From Paracoccaceae bacterium (GTDB taxonomy: Bacteria > Pseudomonadota > Alphaproteobacteria > Rhodobacterales > Rhodobacteraceae): a stretch of 38,998 bases of DNA. A program made the position numbers and the translations under genes. The DNA is taken from contig JABSSC010000039.1 in the NCBI GenBank assembly GCA_013214635.1, forward strand, positions 1 through 38,998, read 5' to 3'. Below, in pieces: positions 1 through 6,718 of this stretch (the stretch's first letter is position 1; every line of letters begins with the position of its first letter). Under the pieces are notes generated by a model. The model made no database searches, was not told the origin of the DNA, and saw nothing but the letters and a program-made list of their open reading frames with translations.

Positions 1-1
1 C

Positions 2-538
2 GCCTATACCGTCACCTATCTTGAGATGGCAGCGCGCCCCTCGTACCCGTATCCGCATCTGCCCGCCACGCACCCTGCGTCGCTGATCAAAGCCGATGCG
101 CCGCCCGCGTGGTACTTCCTTGCGCTCTACGATGCCGTGGGTCGTGACTATGCATGGGAAGATGCCCATGACCGCGAAGAGGAAGACATTCAGGCGTGGC
201 TCGATGACCCGATGGTCGAGCTTTATACGCTCCACGCCCGCGGCTGGCCGCAGGGGTTCTTCATGCTTGATGAGCGTGAGCGCGGCACCTGCAACCTTGC
301 CTATTTCGGGCTGGTGCCCGAGGCGGTGGGCAAGGGGCTGGGAAAGTTCCTGCTGCAAACCGCGATCCACACCGCGTGGGACCGCGAAGATGTCAGCCGG
401 CTGACCGTGAACACCTGCACGCTCGACCACCCTCGCGCGCTTCAGAATTACCAAAAGAACGGGTTCAGCCCCGTTCGCCGCGAAGACCATTCGCGTATTC
501 TCAAACGTCCCCGTGACCTGACCCGTATCCCGACCTGA
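2..538 (+). CDS. GNAT family N-acetyltransferase (5' end outside window)
   Basis: Probable acetyl-CoA-dependent N-acetyltransferase of unknown substrate. The frame is open to the first base: before the first ATG (position 26) it reads AYTVTYLEM, which looks like coding sequence, so I treat the gene as truncated by the window edge rather than starting at 26. The C-terminal half carries the GNAT core: a beta-strand NLAYFGLVPE, then an acetyl-CoA pyrophosphate loop of the form GKGLGKFLL (about residues 103-111 counted from the ATG at 26), then the NTCTLDHPRALQNYQKNGF segment typical of the last helix and strand. It lies 20 bp upstream of the aminotransferase on the same strand and is probably co-transcribed with it. 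The family call is firm; the substrate is unknown. Confidence 0.85.
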   Translation, partial: AYTVTYLEMAARPSYPYPHLPATHPASLIKADAPPAWYFLALYDAVGRDYAWEDAHDREEEDIQAWLDDPMVELYTLHARGWPQGFFMLDERERGTCNLAYFGLVPEAVGKGLGKFLLQTAIHTAWDREDVSRLTVNTCTLDHPRALQNYQKNGFSPVRREDHSRILKRPRDLTRIPT

Positions 539-558
539 CCGAAAAAGGCAGCAAGCCC

Positions 559-1743
559 ATGCTGAACGCTCTGAAACCACAACCCGCCGACAAAATTCTT
601 GAGCTGGTGCAGCTCTATCGCGACGACCCGCGCGACACCAAAGTCGATCTGGGCGTGGGCGTGTACAAAAACGCCGACGGTGTGACCCCGGTCATGCGCG
701 CGGTCAAAGCGGCGGAAAAGCAGTTGTGGGAGACGGAGACGACCAAAACTTACGTCAACCTCGTGGGGGATCCGGCGTTTTCGGACGCGATGCGTCAGTT
801 GATCCTGGCCGACAGTGCGCCCGCCAACCGCATTGCGTCGGCGGCGACACCGGGTGGGACCGGCGCGGTGCGTCAGGCCTTTGAGCTTTTCCGCATGGCC
901 TCACCCGAGGGACGGATCTTCGTCTCAGGCCCCACATGGCCGAACCACCTGACGATCATCAAATATCTCGGGATCGAGATGGTGGAGTATCGCTATTTCG
1001 ACAACGCCACCCGCGCGGTGGATTTCGACGGGATGGCCGAGGACCTCAAAGGGGCCAAGGCGGGCGATCTCGTCTTGCTGCACGGCTGCTGCCACAACCC
1101 CACCGGCGCGAACCTGACGCAGGACCAGTGGAAAACCGTGGGGGATATCCTGTTGGAGACCGGCGCGACGCCAATGATCGACATCGCCTATCAGGGCTTT
1201 GGCGACGGGCTTGAGGCCGACGCGTTCGGCACCCGCCACATCGCCTCCCGCGTGCCAGAACTGATGATCGCCGCAAGCTGTTCCAAGAACTTCGGTGTCT
1301 ACCGCGAACGCACGGGCTGCCTGATGGTGATGTCGGAAACGGCCGAGGCCACGAAGACGACCCAAGGCACGCTCGCCTATCTCAACCGTCAGAACTATTC
1401 CTTCCCGCCCGACCACGGCGCGCGGTTGGTGACGATGATCCTGAACGATCCCGCGCTTCGGGCTGATTGGGAGGCCGAGTTGGAAGAGGTGCGGACCGGC
1501 ATGCTGGGCCTGCGCGAGCAATTGGCCAGCGAGCTTCGCCAGCGGACAAACTCGGACCGGTTCGACTTCATCGCCCATCACCGGGGCATGTTCTCGCGCA
1601 TTGGCGCGACGCAGGAACAGGTCCTGACCATGCGCCACGACAACGCGATCTACATGGTCGGGGACAGCCGCATGAACATCGCGGGTCTGAACGCGAAGAC
1701 CGTTCCGCTTCTGGCCGAGGCCATCGTCGCCGCGGGTGTGTGA
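559..1743 (+). CDS. Aromatic/aspartate-type amino acid aminotransferase (PLP, class I)
   Basis: Cytoplasmic PLP enzyme of 394 residues, close to the roughly 396 usual for the AspC/TyrB family, exchanging the amino group between aspartate or aromatic amino acids and 2-oxoacids. Visible hallmarks: the HNPTGAN loop at 179-185 that contacts the cofactor and substrate, Asp208 in MIDIAYQGF (the pyridine-nitrogen ligand) with Tyr211, the Schiff-base Lys243 in SCSKNFGVYRERTG, and Arg251 just after it. The start MLNALKPQPADKI matches the usual N-terminus. It follows the GNAT gene closely and its stop is 6 bp from the stop of the convergent small exported protein. Specificity (aspartate against tyrosine/phenylalanine) cannot be read from the sequence, so I give no symbol. 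Confidence 0.93.
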   Translation: MLNALKPQPADKILELVQLYRDDPRDTKVDLGVGVYKNADGVTPVMRAVKAAEKQLWETETTKTYVNLVGDPAFSDAMRQLILADSAPANRIASAATPGGTGAVRQAFELFRMASPEGRIFVSGPTWPNHLTIIKYLGIEMVEYRYFDNATRAVDFDGMAEDLKGAKAGDLVLLHGCCHNPTGANLTQDQWKTVGDILLETGATPMIDIAYQGFGDGLEADAFGTRHIASRVPELMIAASCSKNFGVYRERTGCLMVMSETAEATKTTQGTLAYLNRQNYSFPPDHGARLVTMILNDPALRADWEAELEEVRTGMLGLREQLASELRQRTNSDRFDFIAHHRGMFSRIGATQEQVLTMRHDNAIYMVGDSRMNIAGLNAKTVPLLAEAIVAAGV

Positions 1744-1749
1744 GGCGAT

Positions 1750-2136
1750 TTAGGGTTTCGACGGATGCCCCAGCATGTCCCGGCACGGGGCAAGCTGGCG
1801 GTCGATGCGGTCGCGCGCCCAAAGCGCGTCTGAGTAATCCCCGTTAAAGGATGCGCGGTTCATCAGATCGCGCATCCCGTCCCGTGCCCCGTCGCGCGTT
1901 GATCTCAGGTGGTCTGCGCGCCCCGGCTCCCACACCGCACCCAAAAGCGCGGTCATCTCAGCCGTCAGAACGCTCGTCTCATCGGTTTTGGGATCGGCAA
2001 ACATCCATTGGTGATCGCGCAGCGCGGTAAAAAGCCCGGTGCACCACGCGAAACTGTCCGACAGGCGTTCCCCCGCCAAGGCGGGCACAGGGGCCGCAGC
2101 AAGCGCGACAGCCATGAACGGACCAGTCCAGCGCAC
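1750..2136 (-). CDS. Small exported hypothetical protein
   Basis: 128 residues, family not recognised. The N-terminus is a clear Sec signal peptide (hydrophobic FMAVALAAAPVPALAG, cleavage expected after ALA near residue 21). The mature part is about 107 residues with two cysteines, Cys32 in the FAWCTGLF segment and one in LAPCRDMLG, which could pair in the periplasm. An internal ATG seven codons downstream (about 2115) would still leave a signal peptide. The gene converges on the aminotransferase and diverges from the acyl-CoA synthetase across 110 bp, so the palindrome at 2190-2204 could serve either direction. Confidence 0.7.
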   Translation of the reverse strand: MRWTGPFMAVALAAAPVPALAGERLSDSFAWCTGLFTALRDHQWMFADPKTDETSVLTAEMTALLGAVWEPGRADHLRSTRDGARDGMRDLMNRASFNGDYSDALWARDRIDRQLAPCRDMLGHPSKP

Positions 2137-2189
2137 GAGAACAGGCTAGGCCAGTTTTGGCGTTTCGCGGGCGTGGCAAAACCCCGCAG

Positions 2190-2204
2190 TTGACCCTGGG
2201 TCAA
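2190..2204. promoter_or_regulatory. Perfect 15-bp palindrome TTGACCCTGGGTCAA, candidate operator
   Basis: The arms TTGACCC and GGGTCAA are exact reverse complements around a single T. The site lies in the 110-bp divergent gap, 42 bp before the acyl-CoA synthetase ATG. Its length and symmetry suit a dimeric repressor such as the TetR or GntR proteins that control fatty-acid genes, but no such regulator is encoded next to it. The left arm also contains TTGACC, which could double as a -35 element. Confidence 0.5.
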
Positions 2205-2246
2205 AGAAACCGTTGGCAGATCGCCATTGCCGTGTAGTCTGATCGT

Positions 2247-4025
2247 ATGAAAATTGACTACGATCCCCAAGGCGTCTGGTCTGACGCTGAGACCGTGCCG
2301 CAGGCCTTTGCCGCGCGGGTTGCCGCCAGCCCCGACAACGTCGCTTATTCCGAGAAAGTTGGCTCCGACTGGCAGGATACAACTTGGACGCAGGCCGCGG
2401 ATATTGTCGCTGCCCGCCGCGCCGCGCTCAAGACGCTGAACCTGGCGCCGGGGGACCGGGTGGGGATCTTCATGCGCAACTGCGTGGACTGGATCACCAC
2501 GGATCTCGCCGCGATGTCCGAAGGGTTGGTGACGGTCCCGCTCTATGACAAGGACAGTGCGGCGAACGTCGCGCATGTGGTGCGCGACAGCGGGATGAAG
2601 TTGTGCCTGATCGATGACGTCGCGCGCTGGAAAGGTCTGTCCGAGCATTGGGACAGCTTTAAGGATGTTGGCGCGGTCTGGGTTGTGGGCGGAGCGGAGG
2701 CCGCAAGCGATGACCCGCGCGTTGCACCCGAACCCACGGGTATGACCCTGACCGAGACGGCGTATATCGCGCCGGTCGATGACCTTGCGACGATCGTCTA
2801 CACATCCGGCACGACCGGACCGCCCAAGGGCGCGATGCTGAGCCACAGGGCGCTGATCTGGACGTCGGGCTCGGTCCTGCAGATCGTTCACATCAATGCC
2901 GAGGACACGCTGTTGTCCTTCCTGCCGCTCGCCCACGGGTTTGAGCGCACGCTGGGCATGCTGTCCCCGATGTTCGGGGGCGGGCGCGTGGCGTTCAACC
3001 GCTCCATCGCGACGCTGCGCAAGGACCTGACCGAAGTGCGGCCCACGGTCCTCCTCGCTGTGCCGCGCCTGTTTGAACAAATCCACGCCAAGGCGGTGGC
3101 CGACGTCCGCAAAGAACCGGTGAAGAAGTTCCTGATGGAACGGACCGAGACCGTGGGCGTTGCCCTGCGGGAAGAGGCCGACGGGACCGGGCCGGGGCCG
3201 GGGCTCTTGGGCAAGCTCTACTGGGCCGCTATTGGCAAATCCGTCGCGGGCCGTGTGCGTGAGGCGTTTGGCGGGCGGCTCAAGGCGGTGATCTCAGGCG
3301 GTGCGCCGCTGTCGGAGGAAACGGGGCGCTTTTTGATGGGGATGCAACTCCCCATCGTTGAGGGCTACGGTCTGACCGAGGCGGGACCGGCGGCCACAGG
3401 CTCCCGCGTGCCGGATGCCCGGATCGGCAGTGTGGGATATGCGCTGCCCGGCGCGAACCTGCGCGTGGGTGAGAAGGACGAAATTCAGATCAACTCCCCC
3501 GGTCTCATGGATGGCTACTGGAACCTTTCCGACGCGACCGCCAAGACGTTTACCGAGGATGGCTGGCTGCGGACCGGTGACGCGGGCGAGATCGTGGATG
3601 GCTACATTTTCATTCGCGGGCGCATCAAGGACATCATCGTTTTGTCCAACGGCGAGAATGTGAACCCGCAGCCGATCGAGGCCGCCATTGGCGCGGACCC
3701 GATGATCGATCAATTGTGCGTGCTGGGCGATGGTCGCCCGTGGTGCAGTGCGGTCGTGGTTGTCGAACCGGGGGCTTATGCGGATTTTGCGAGCGAGCAG
3801 GGGTTCGATCCGGCGGACAAAGACGCCGCAGCCAGCGCGATCCTCAAACGCATCCGGCCTTCGATGGCTGATATCCCGCCCTTTGCGCAAGTGCGCGGGC
3901 TGGTGGTGGAAACCGAGCCGTGGTCGCTGGAGGACGGGTTGATCACGCCCACACTCAAGGTCAAACGCCCCAAGGTCGCCGCCAAGTACAAGGACGCCAC
4001 CGCTGCACTTTATGCGCGGGGTTAG
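2247..4025 (+). CDS. AMP-dependent long-chain acyl-CoA synthetase
   Basis: A 592-residue adenylate-forming enzyme that activates a fatty acid with ATP and joins it to CoA. The ATP-binding signature YTSGTTGPPKGAMLSH lies at 185-200, the EGYGLTEAGP motif near 372-381, the TGD motif in DGWLRTGDAGE near 438-448, the hinge GRIKDIIVLSNGENV near 458-472, and the C-terminal adenylation lysine in TPTLKVKR is about Lys571. The length and the GENVNPQPIE segment resemble the large long-chain (FAA/COG1022-like) branch more than compact FadD proteins. It is transcribed alone, away from the small exported protein, behind the palindrome. Its stop codon overlaps the stop of the broken phosphatase gene on the other strand. 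The exact chain-length preference is unknown. Confidence 0.92.
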   Translation: MKIDYDPQGVWSDAETVPQAFAARVAASPDNVAYSEKVGSDWQDTTWTQAADIVAARRAALKTLNLAPGDRVGIFMRNCVDWITTDLAAMSEGLVTVPLYDKDSAANVAHVVRDSGMKLCLIDDVARWKGLSEHWDSFKDVGAVWVVGGAEAASDDPRVAPEPTGMTLTETAYIAPVDDLATIVYTSGTTGPPKGAMLSHRALIWTSGSVLQIVHINAEDTLLSFLPLAHGFERTLGMLSPMFGGGRVAFNRSIATLRKDLTEVRPTVLLAVPRLFEQIHAKAVADVRKEPVKKFLMERTETVGVALREEADGTGPGPGLLGKLYWAAIGKSVAGRVREAFGGRLKAVISGGAPLSEETGRFLMGMQLPIVEGYGLTEAGPAATGSRVPDARIGSVGYALPGANLRVGEKDEIQINSPGLMDGYWNLSDATAKTFTEDGWLRTGDAGEIVDGYIFIRGRIKDIIVLSNGENVNPQPIEAAIGADPMIDQLCVLGDGRPWCSAVVVVEPGAYADFASEQGFDPADKDAAASAILKRIRPSMADIPPFAQVRGLVVETEPWSLEDGLITPTLKVKRPKVAAKYKDATAALYARG

Positions 4026-4386
4026 TTCCCGACCACCTCCGGCAGAACGACACCCGACGCCCCACTGGGAAGGCCGGTGCCAAAGAGGTCGGGCAGCGTC
4101 ACTGCCAGATCGACGGTTTCAACTTTGCGCCTGACGCCAGGGTCGTATGGCCGACGATGGTTTCGGTGTTGGCGTGGGCGTGGTGGGCATTGGTGTACCA
4201 GACGCCCCTTTCGGGCAGCCGGCGAAGGCCGTCGGGACCAAGGCTGCCGTCAAACCGGGACAAGTGATCACCAGGCAGTTCATCGACCGTGATCTGAACG
4301 ATCAATGCAGGACGCTCCTGCGCGGAAAGAGGCGTTGCCAGCGCGACAATCAGTGCGGTCGTGGTCAGTGCGGTTTTGCACGGCAT
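4022..4386 (-). pseudogene. Alkaline-phosphatase-family gene with large internal deletion and frame change
   Basis: The N-terminal piece starts at 4386 behind a good GGGAGG site, has a Sec signal (MPCKTALTTTALIVALATPLSAQ), and continues into PALIVQITVDELPGDHLSRF and NTETIVGHTTLASGA, the start of the roughly 540-residue periplasmic alkaline phosphatase/phosphodiesterase family. Immediately after LASGA this frame hits a stop at about 4099, but a neighbouring frame continues as KVETVDLAVTLPDLFGTG and PSGASGVVLPEVVGN, ending in TAA at 4022. That is the C-terminus of the same family. About 1.2 kb encoding most of the catalytic domain is therefore missing and the two ends are joined out of frame. 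The remaining product cannot be an active phosphatase. Inferred from remembered family sequences, not from an alignment. Confidence 0.82.
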
Positions 4387-4396
4387 GCCAAAGCCT

Positions 4397-4422
4397 CCCT
4401 TCAAGCGGTTTCGCTTGAAAGG
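4397..4422. repeat. Hairpin over the ribosome-binding site of the phosphatase remnant
   Basis: TTCAAGCG at 4400-4407 and CGCTTGAA at 4412-4419 form a perfect 8-bp stem around GTTT, and two further C:G pairs follow after one mismatch. On the minus strand the stem runs into the GGGAGG sequence that precedes the phosphatase start at 4386. It could be an operator or an RNA hairpin that limits translation; with the gene broken it may now be a relic. Confidence 0.45.
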
Positions 4423-4705
4423 TGCCTCAGTCATGCTTGCGTTTGCAAGGGCCGGGTATCCGGCGGCTATGTCAGAAAGGACGTGGCGCCACATCCGGCA
4501 CCCGCGGGGGAAGCCCCCCGAAATCCTAAAGTGCACCCGTACTGGTGCGTCGCGCTTGGGTCGGACCGCCCGTGATCGGGCCGGGTCGCCTGAGGGTCCG
4601 CCCGGTGCGTCAAACCGGGCAGTGAACGTTCGGGAAGCGGGTATAGCGCGCGGGCGTTGAAAAGTTGTGACGCCAGCGTACGGTGGGCCGAAGGCGCTTC
4701 AAAAA

Positions 4706-4713
4706 TTAACCAT
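4706..4713 (+). promoter_or_regulatory. TTAACCAT motif, possible CtrA half-site
   Basis: TTAACCAT begins 26 bp before the Hint-protein ATG. In alphaproteobacteria the response regulator CtrA binds TTAA-N7-TTAA sites and TTAACCAT is a frequent half-site; the second TTAA is absent here. A single 8-bp match is weak evidence. Confidence 0.3.
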
Positions 4714-4731
4714 TTTCCGCGATGCTGCGCC

Positions 4732-5808
4732 ATGGCCGATCCGTTTCTGTCCGAGCTGAAATACCTGGGAAACCGCAATCTCGACTTTATCGAGATCACG
4801 GTGGATGCGGGCACGGATGTCTCGGACCTTGTGGTGACGGTTTATAACAATGGCGGCAGCGTCCGATCCTCAAACAACGTCAGTGACCTGACCCCGACCA
4901 CCATTGGTAACAAGGATGTCTATGTCATCGACACGACCTCTCCCGTGCCGTTCAACGGGTTGGGGCGGTTCAACGGTGTGTCGCTGTCCGATGACACCAC
5001 GGTCTATTCTTTCGTGACTTTTGACGACCGCACGACGCCTTTGACGGCGACGGCTGGACCAGCGGATGGGCTGACCGCGACCCCGATTGGGATTGCGGGA
5101 AATGGCGAGTCACTGGAATCGAACGACGGTGGACTGACGTATTTCACGCAAACCGACCCCAACCCCGGCACCATTCCCTGCCTGACGGCTGGGACGCGCG
5201 TGCAGACGCCTCAGGGCGCGGTTCTGGTCGAAGAGTTGCAGCCCGGTATGACCGTGACGATCCTGAGCGGGGGAACGGCAGTGCTGGCCGCCTCCTATAG
5301 CCGCACGCTGGACGCGGCTGAGATGGCGGAGGCGCCCGCGCTCTACCCGGTGCGGATCACGGCAGGCGCCTTGGGCGACGGGGTGCCATCGCGCGACCTG
5401 CTGGTATCACGCCAGCATCGGATGCTGGTCGCGTCACAGATCGTGGAGCGCATGTTCGGTGTGCCGGAGGTTCTGGTGGCGGCGGTGCGGCTTACGGAAT
5501 TGCCCGGCATCTATGTGGACACATCTGTGCAGTCGGTGACCTATCTCCACCTGCTGTTTGAAGATCACGAGGTCATCTTTGCCGAGGATGCCCCGACCGA
5601 AAGCCTCTATCTGGGGGAAGAGGCGCTAAAGTCGCTGCCGCAAGCCTTTCAGGATGAGATCGCGACGCTCTTCCCGGACCTGTTGCCGATTGAGGACGAG
5701 CCCGCGTCCCGCGTGCCGATCCCGCGCCGCCGGATGCAACGGCAACTGGTGGCCCGGCACCAGCGGAACGGGAAGCCGGTGTTGGAGGCAGGTCAAGTGG
5801 CAAAATAA
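4732..5808 (+). CDS. Hint-domain protein with lamin-tail-like N-terminal domain
   Basis: 358 residues. Residues 1-100 (LKYLGNRNLDFIEI, VVTVYNNGG and VYSFVTFDD segments) resemble a lamin-tail beta-sandwich. The Hint (hedgehog/intein) domain begins at Cys150 in PCLTAGTRVQTPQG, followed by VEELQPGM, the conserved DLLVSRQHRML near 222-232, and YLHLLFEDHEVIFAEDAPTESL near 271-292. Such Hint_2 proteins are common in Rhodobacterales and are thought to be exported and possibly self-cleaving at the N-side of the cysteine; no Sec signal is visible. I chose ATG 4732 (MADPFL) because the 25 codons upstream do not look coding and begin inside the intergenic region. The C-terminal 35 residues are basic. 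A hairpin terminator follows. Confidence 0.85.
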   Translation: MADPFLSELKYLGNRNLDFIEITVDAGTDVSDLVVTVYNNGGSVRSSNNVSDLTPTTIGNKDVYVIDTTSPVPFNGLGRFNGVSLSDDTTVYSFVTFDDRTTPLTATAGPADGLTATPIGIAGNGESLESNDGGLTYFTQTDPNPGTIPCLTAGTRVQTPQGAVLVEELQPGMTVTILSGGTAVLAASYSRTLDAAEMAEAPALYPVRITAGALGDGVPSRDLLVSRQHRMLVASQIVERMFGVPEVLVAAVRLTELPGIYVDTSVQSVTYLHLLFEDHEVIFAEDAPTESLYLGEEALKSLPQAFQDEIATLFPDLLPIEDEPASRVPIPRRRMQRQLVARHQRNGKPVLEAGQVAK

Positions 5809-5812
5809 GTAT

Positions 5813-5836
5813 CGCCCGCGCGCACAAGCGCGGGCG
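5813..5836 (+). terminator. Hairpin after the Hint gene
   Basis: CGCCCGCGC and GCGCGGGCG form a perfect 9-bp stem around GCACAA, a few bases after the Hint stop codon and before the convergent DoxX gene. There is no good T-run on either side, so it may act weakly or with Rho. Confidence 0.5.
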
Positions 5837-5862
5837 TTGGGCGTGTTGATCCCAATCTCATA

Positions 5863-6285
5863 TCAGATCAGTTTGCGGTCTTTGACGTCCCCGTTCCCGC
5901 GGAAAAGGAAGAACAGACCGGCCGCCAGAAGCATGCCCTGAAGCTGCCATCCCGCAAACGGGCCGAAATAGATCATCACGATGACCCCTGCCACGACCGA
6001 GGCGATGGCGAGGCCACCCAAACGGGTAAGGGCGTCGCTCATCCAGTTATTGCGGATTACACCGCCCAGCAGAATGGCGAGGCCACCCGCGATTTCGGCG
6101 AACGCGGCCAGACCAAAAAGGATAAGCGGCAAACCGTAGCTTTCGGCTTGTGCTGCAAAACCGGGGAGCTTGAATGCGCCCTGTTCGATGATGATGGCGG
6201 CGAGCGGGATCCGCAGGAACCAATCCGCGCTACGGATGGTTGGCAGGCGCATACTTTGGCTGGCGAGTGTATCGATAGCAGTCAT
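5863..6285 (-). CDS. DoxX family membrane protein
   Basis: 140 residues with four hydrophobic segments: one around DWFLRIPLAAIIIEQGAFKL, one around LPLILFGLAAFAEIAGGLAI, one around LGGLAIASVVAGVIVMI and one around GMLLAAGLFFLF. The order and the small size fit the DoxX/DoxD-like family of inner-membrane proteins, whose role is mostly unknown and sometimes linked to thiol or redox stress. The frame is open further upstream, but ATG 6285 is preceded by AGGAGA at ideal spacing, so I use that start. It is apparently monocistronic and converges on the Hint gene. Confidence 0.82.
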   Translation of the reverse strand: MTAIDTLASQSMRLPTIRSADWFLRIPLAAIIIEQGAFKLPGFAAQAESYGLPLILFGLAAFAEIAGGLAILLGGVIRNNWMSDALTRLGGLAIASVVAGVIVMIYFGPFAGWQLQGMLLAAGLFFLFRGNGDVKDRKLI

Positions 6286-6463
6286 GTAACGTCTCCTATT
6301 GTGAAGATTGTTGATAAAAACACTAAGGATACGTTTTGGGTCCTCGTCTGGATGACCGTTCCACCGGAACTGCGACAGTTTGTCCAAAAGGTTCCCAACG
6401 TTTGTCAGGCGTTCGACGAAAGGTCAGCATGTGGACGCGTTTGGGCAAGGCTTCCCTGCCGGG

Positions 6464-6640
6464 TTACCCCGGCTTCTTCGCCAAAAGCCAATACGTCAGA
6501 CCCAGTGCAAAGGCGATGGCCGCGTAGCCTGCGAAATACTGCGGTTCGAGGCTTTTGTCGTCGAGTGTGATGATCTTTCGCGCGACCGCCATCAGCGCGG
6601 TGGCGACGACCAGTTTCACATGGATGACGTCGGCGCCGAG
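6464..6640 (-). pseudogene. C-terminal remnant of a PsiE-like membrane protein gene
   Basis: Reading leftward from 6640 the frame gives DVIHVKLVVATALMAVARKI, then ITLDDKSLEP, a hydrophobic segment AGYAAIAFALGLTYWLLAKK, and a TAA at 6464. This resembles the C-terminal half of phosphate-starvation-inducible PsiE-type proteins (about 130-180 residues). Upstream in the same frame is ATG immediately followed by TAG (6641-6646), and beyond that lies the amtB terminator, so the N-terminal half and any sensible start are missing. About 58 codons remain. The family match is from memory and could be wrong; the absence of a start is seen directly. Confidence 0.5.
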
Positions 6641-6660
6641 CTACATCCTGAGTTTCCGCA

Positions 6661-6693
6661 AAGAAAAAGCCCGGGCGGAAGAACCGCCCGGGC
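6661..6693 (-). terminator. Rho-independent terminator of the glnK-amtB operon
   Basis: GCCCGGGCGG at 6669-6678 pairs perfectly with CCGCCCGGGC at 6684-6693 around AAGAA. Read on the minus strand the stem is followed by TTTTTCTT, a classic intrinsic terminator, 26 bp after the amtB stop. On the plus strand it has a short TTTT at 6697-6700. Confidence 0.88.
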
Positions 6694-6718
6694 CAGTTTT
6701 GGCTGACTGGAAGGGAGA

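Larger units (their letters stand above)
4387..4731. other. 345-bp gene-free stretch between phosphatase remnant and Hint gene
   Basis: No ORF here looks like protein. It holds the 5' hairpin of the phosphatase remnant (4397-4422), a 7-bp stem with a 7-nt loop at 4600-4620 (GCCCGGT/ACCGGGC) lacking a T-run, an imperfect GCACC-N6-GGTGC inverted repeat at 4533-4548, and a TTAACCAT motif shortly before the Hint gene. Divergent promoters for both neighbours must lie here or once did. I see no tRNA or known RNA structure. Confidence 0.55.

Noticed and set aside
1965-3086. Long minus-strand open frame over the acyl-CoA synthetase
   Set aside because: It is the GC-rich shadow of a gene with complete adenylation motifs; its translation is Arg/Gly/His-rich with no domain.
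4533-4548. GCACC-N6-GGTGC inverted repeat as an NtrC site
   Set aside because: NtrC sites have a 5-bp spacer and there is no nitrogen gene or sigma-54 promoter beside it.
6458-6473. GCCGGG-TTAC-CCCGGC hairpin at the end of the PsiE-like remnant
   Set aside because: Only 6 bp and no T-run; it contains the stop codon of the remnant and cannot be called a terminator.
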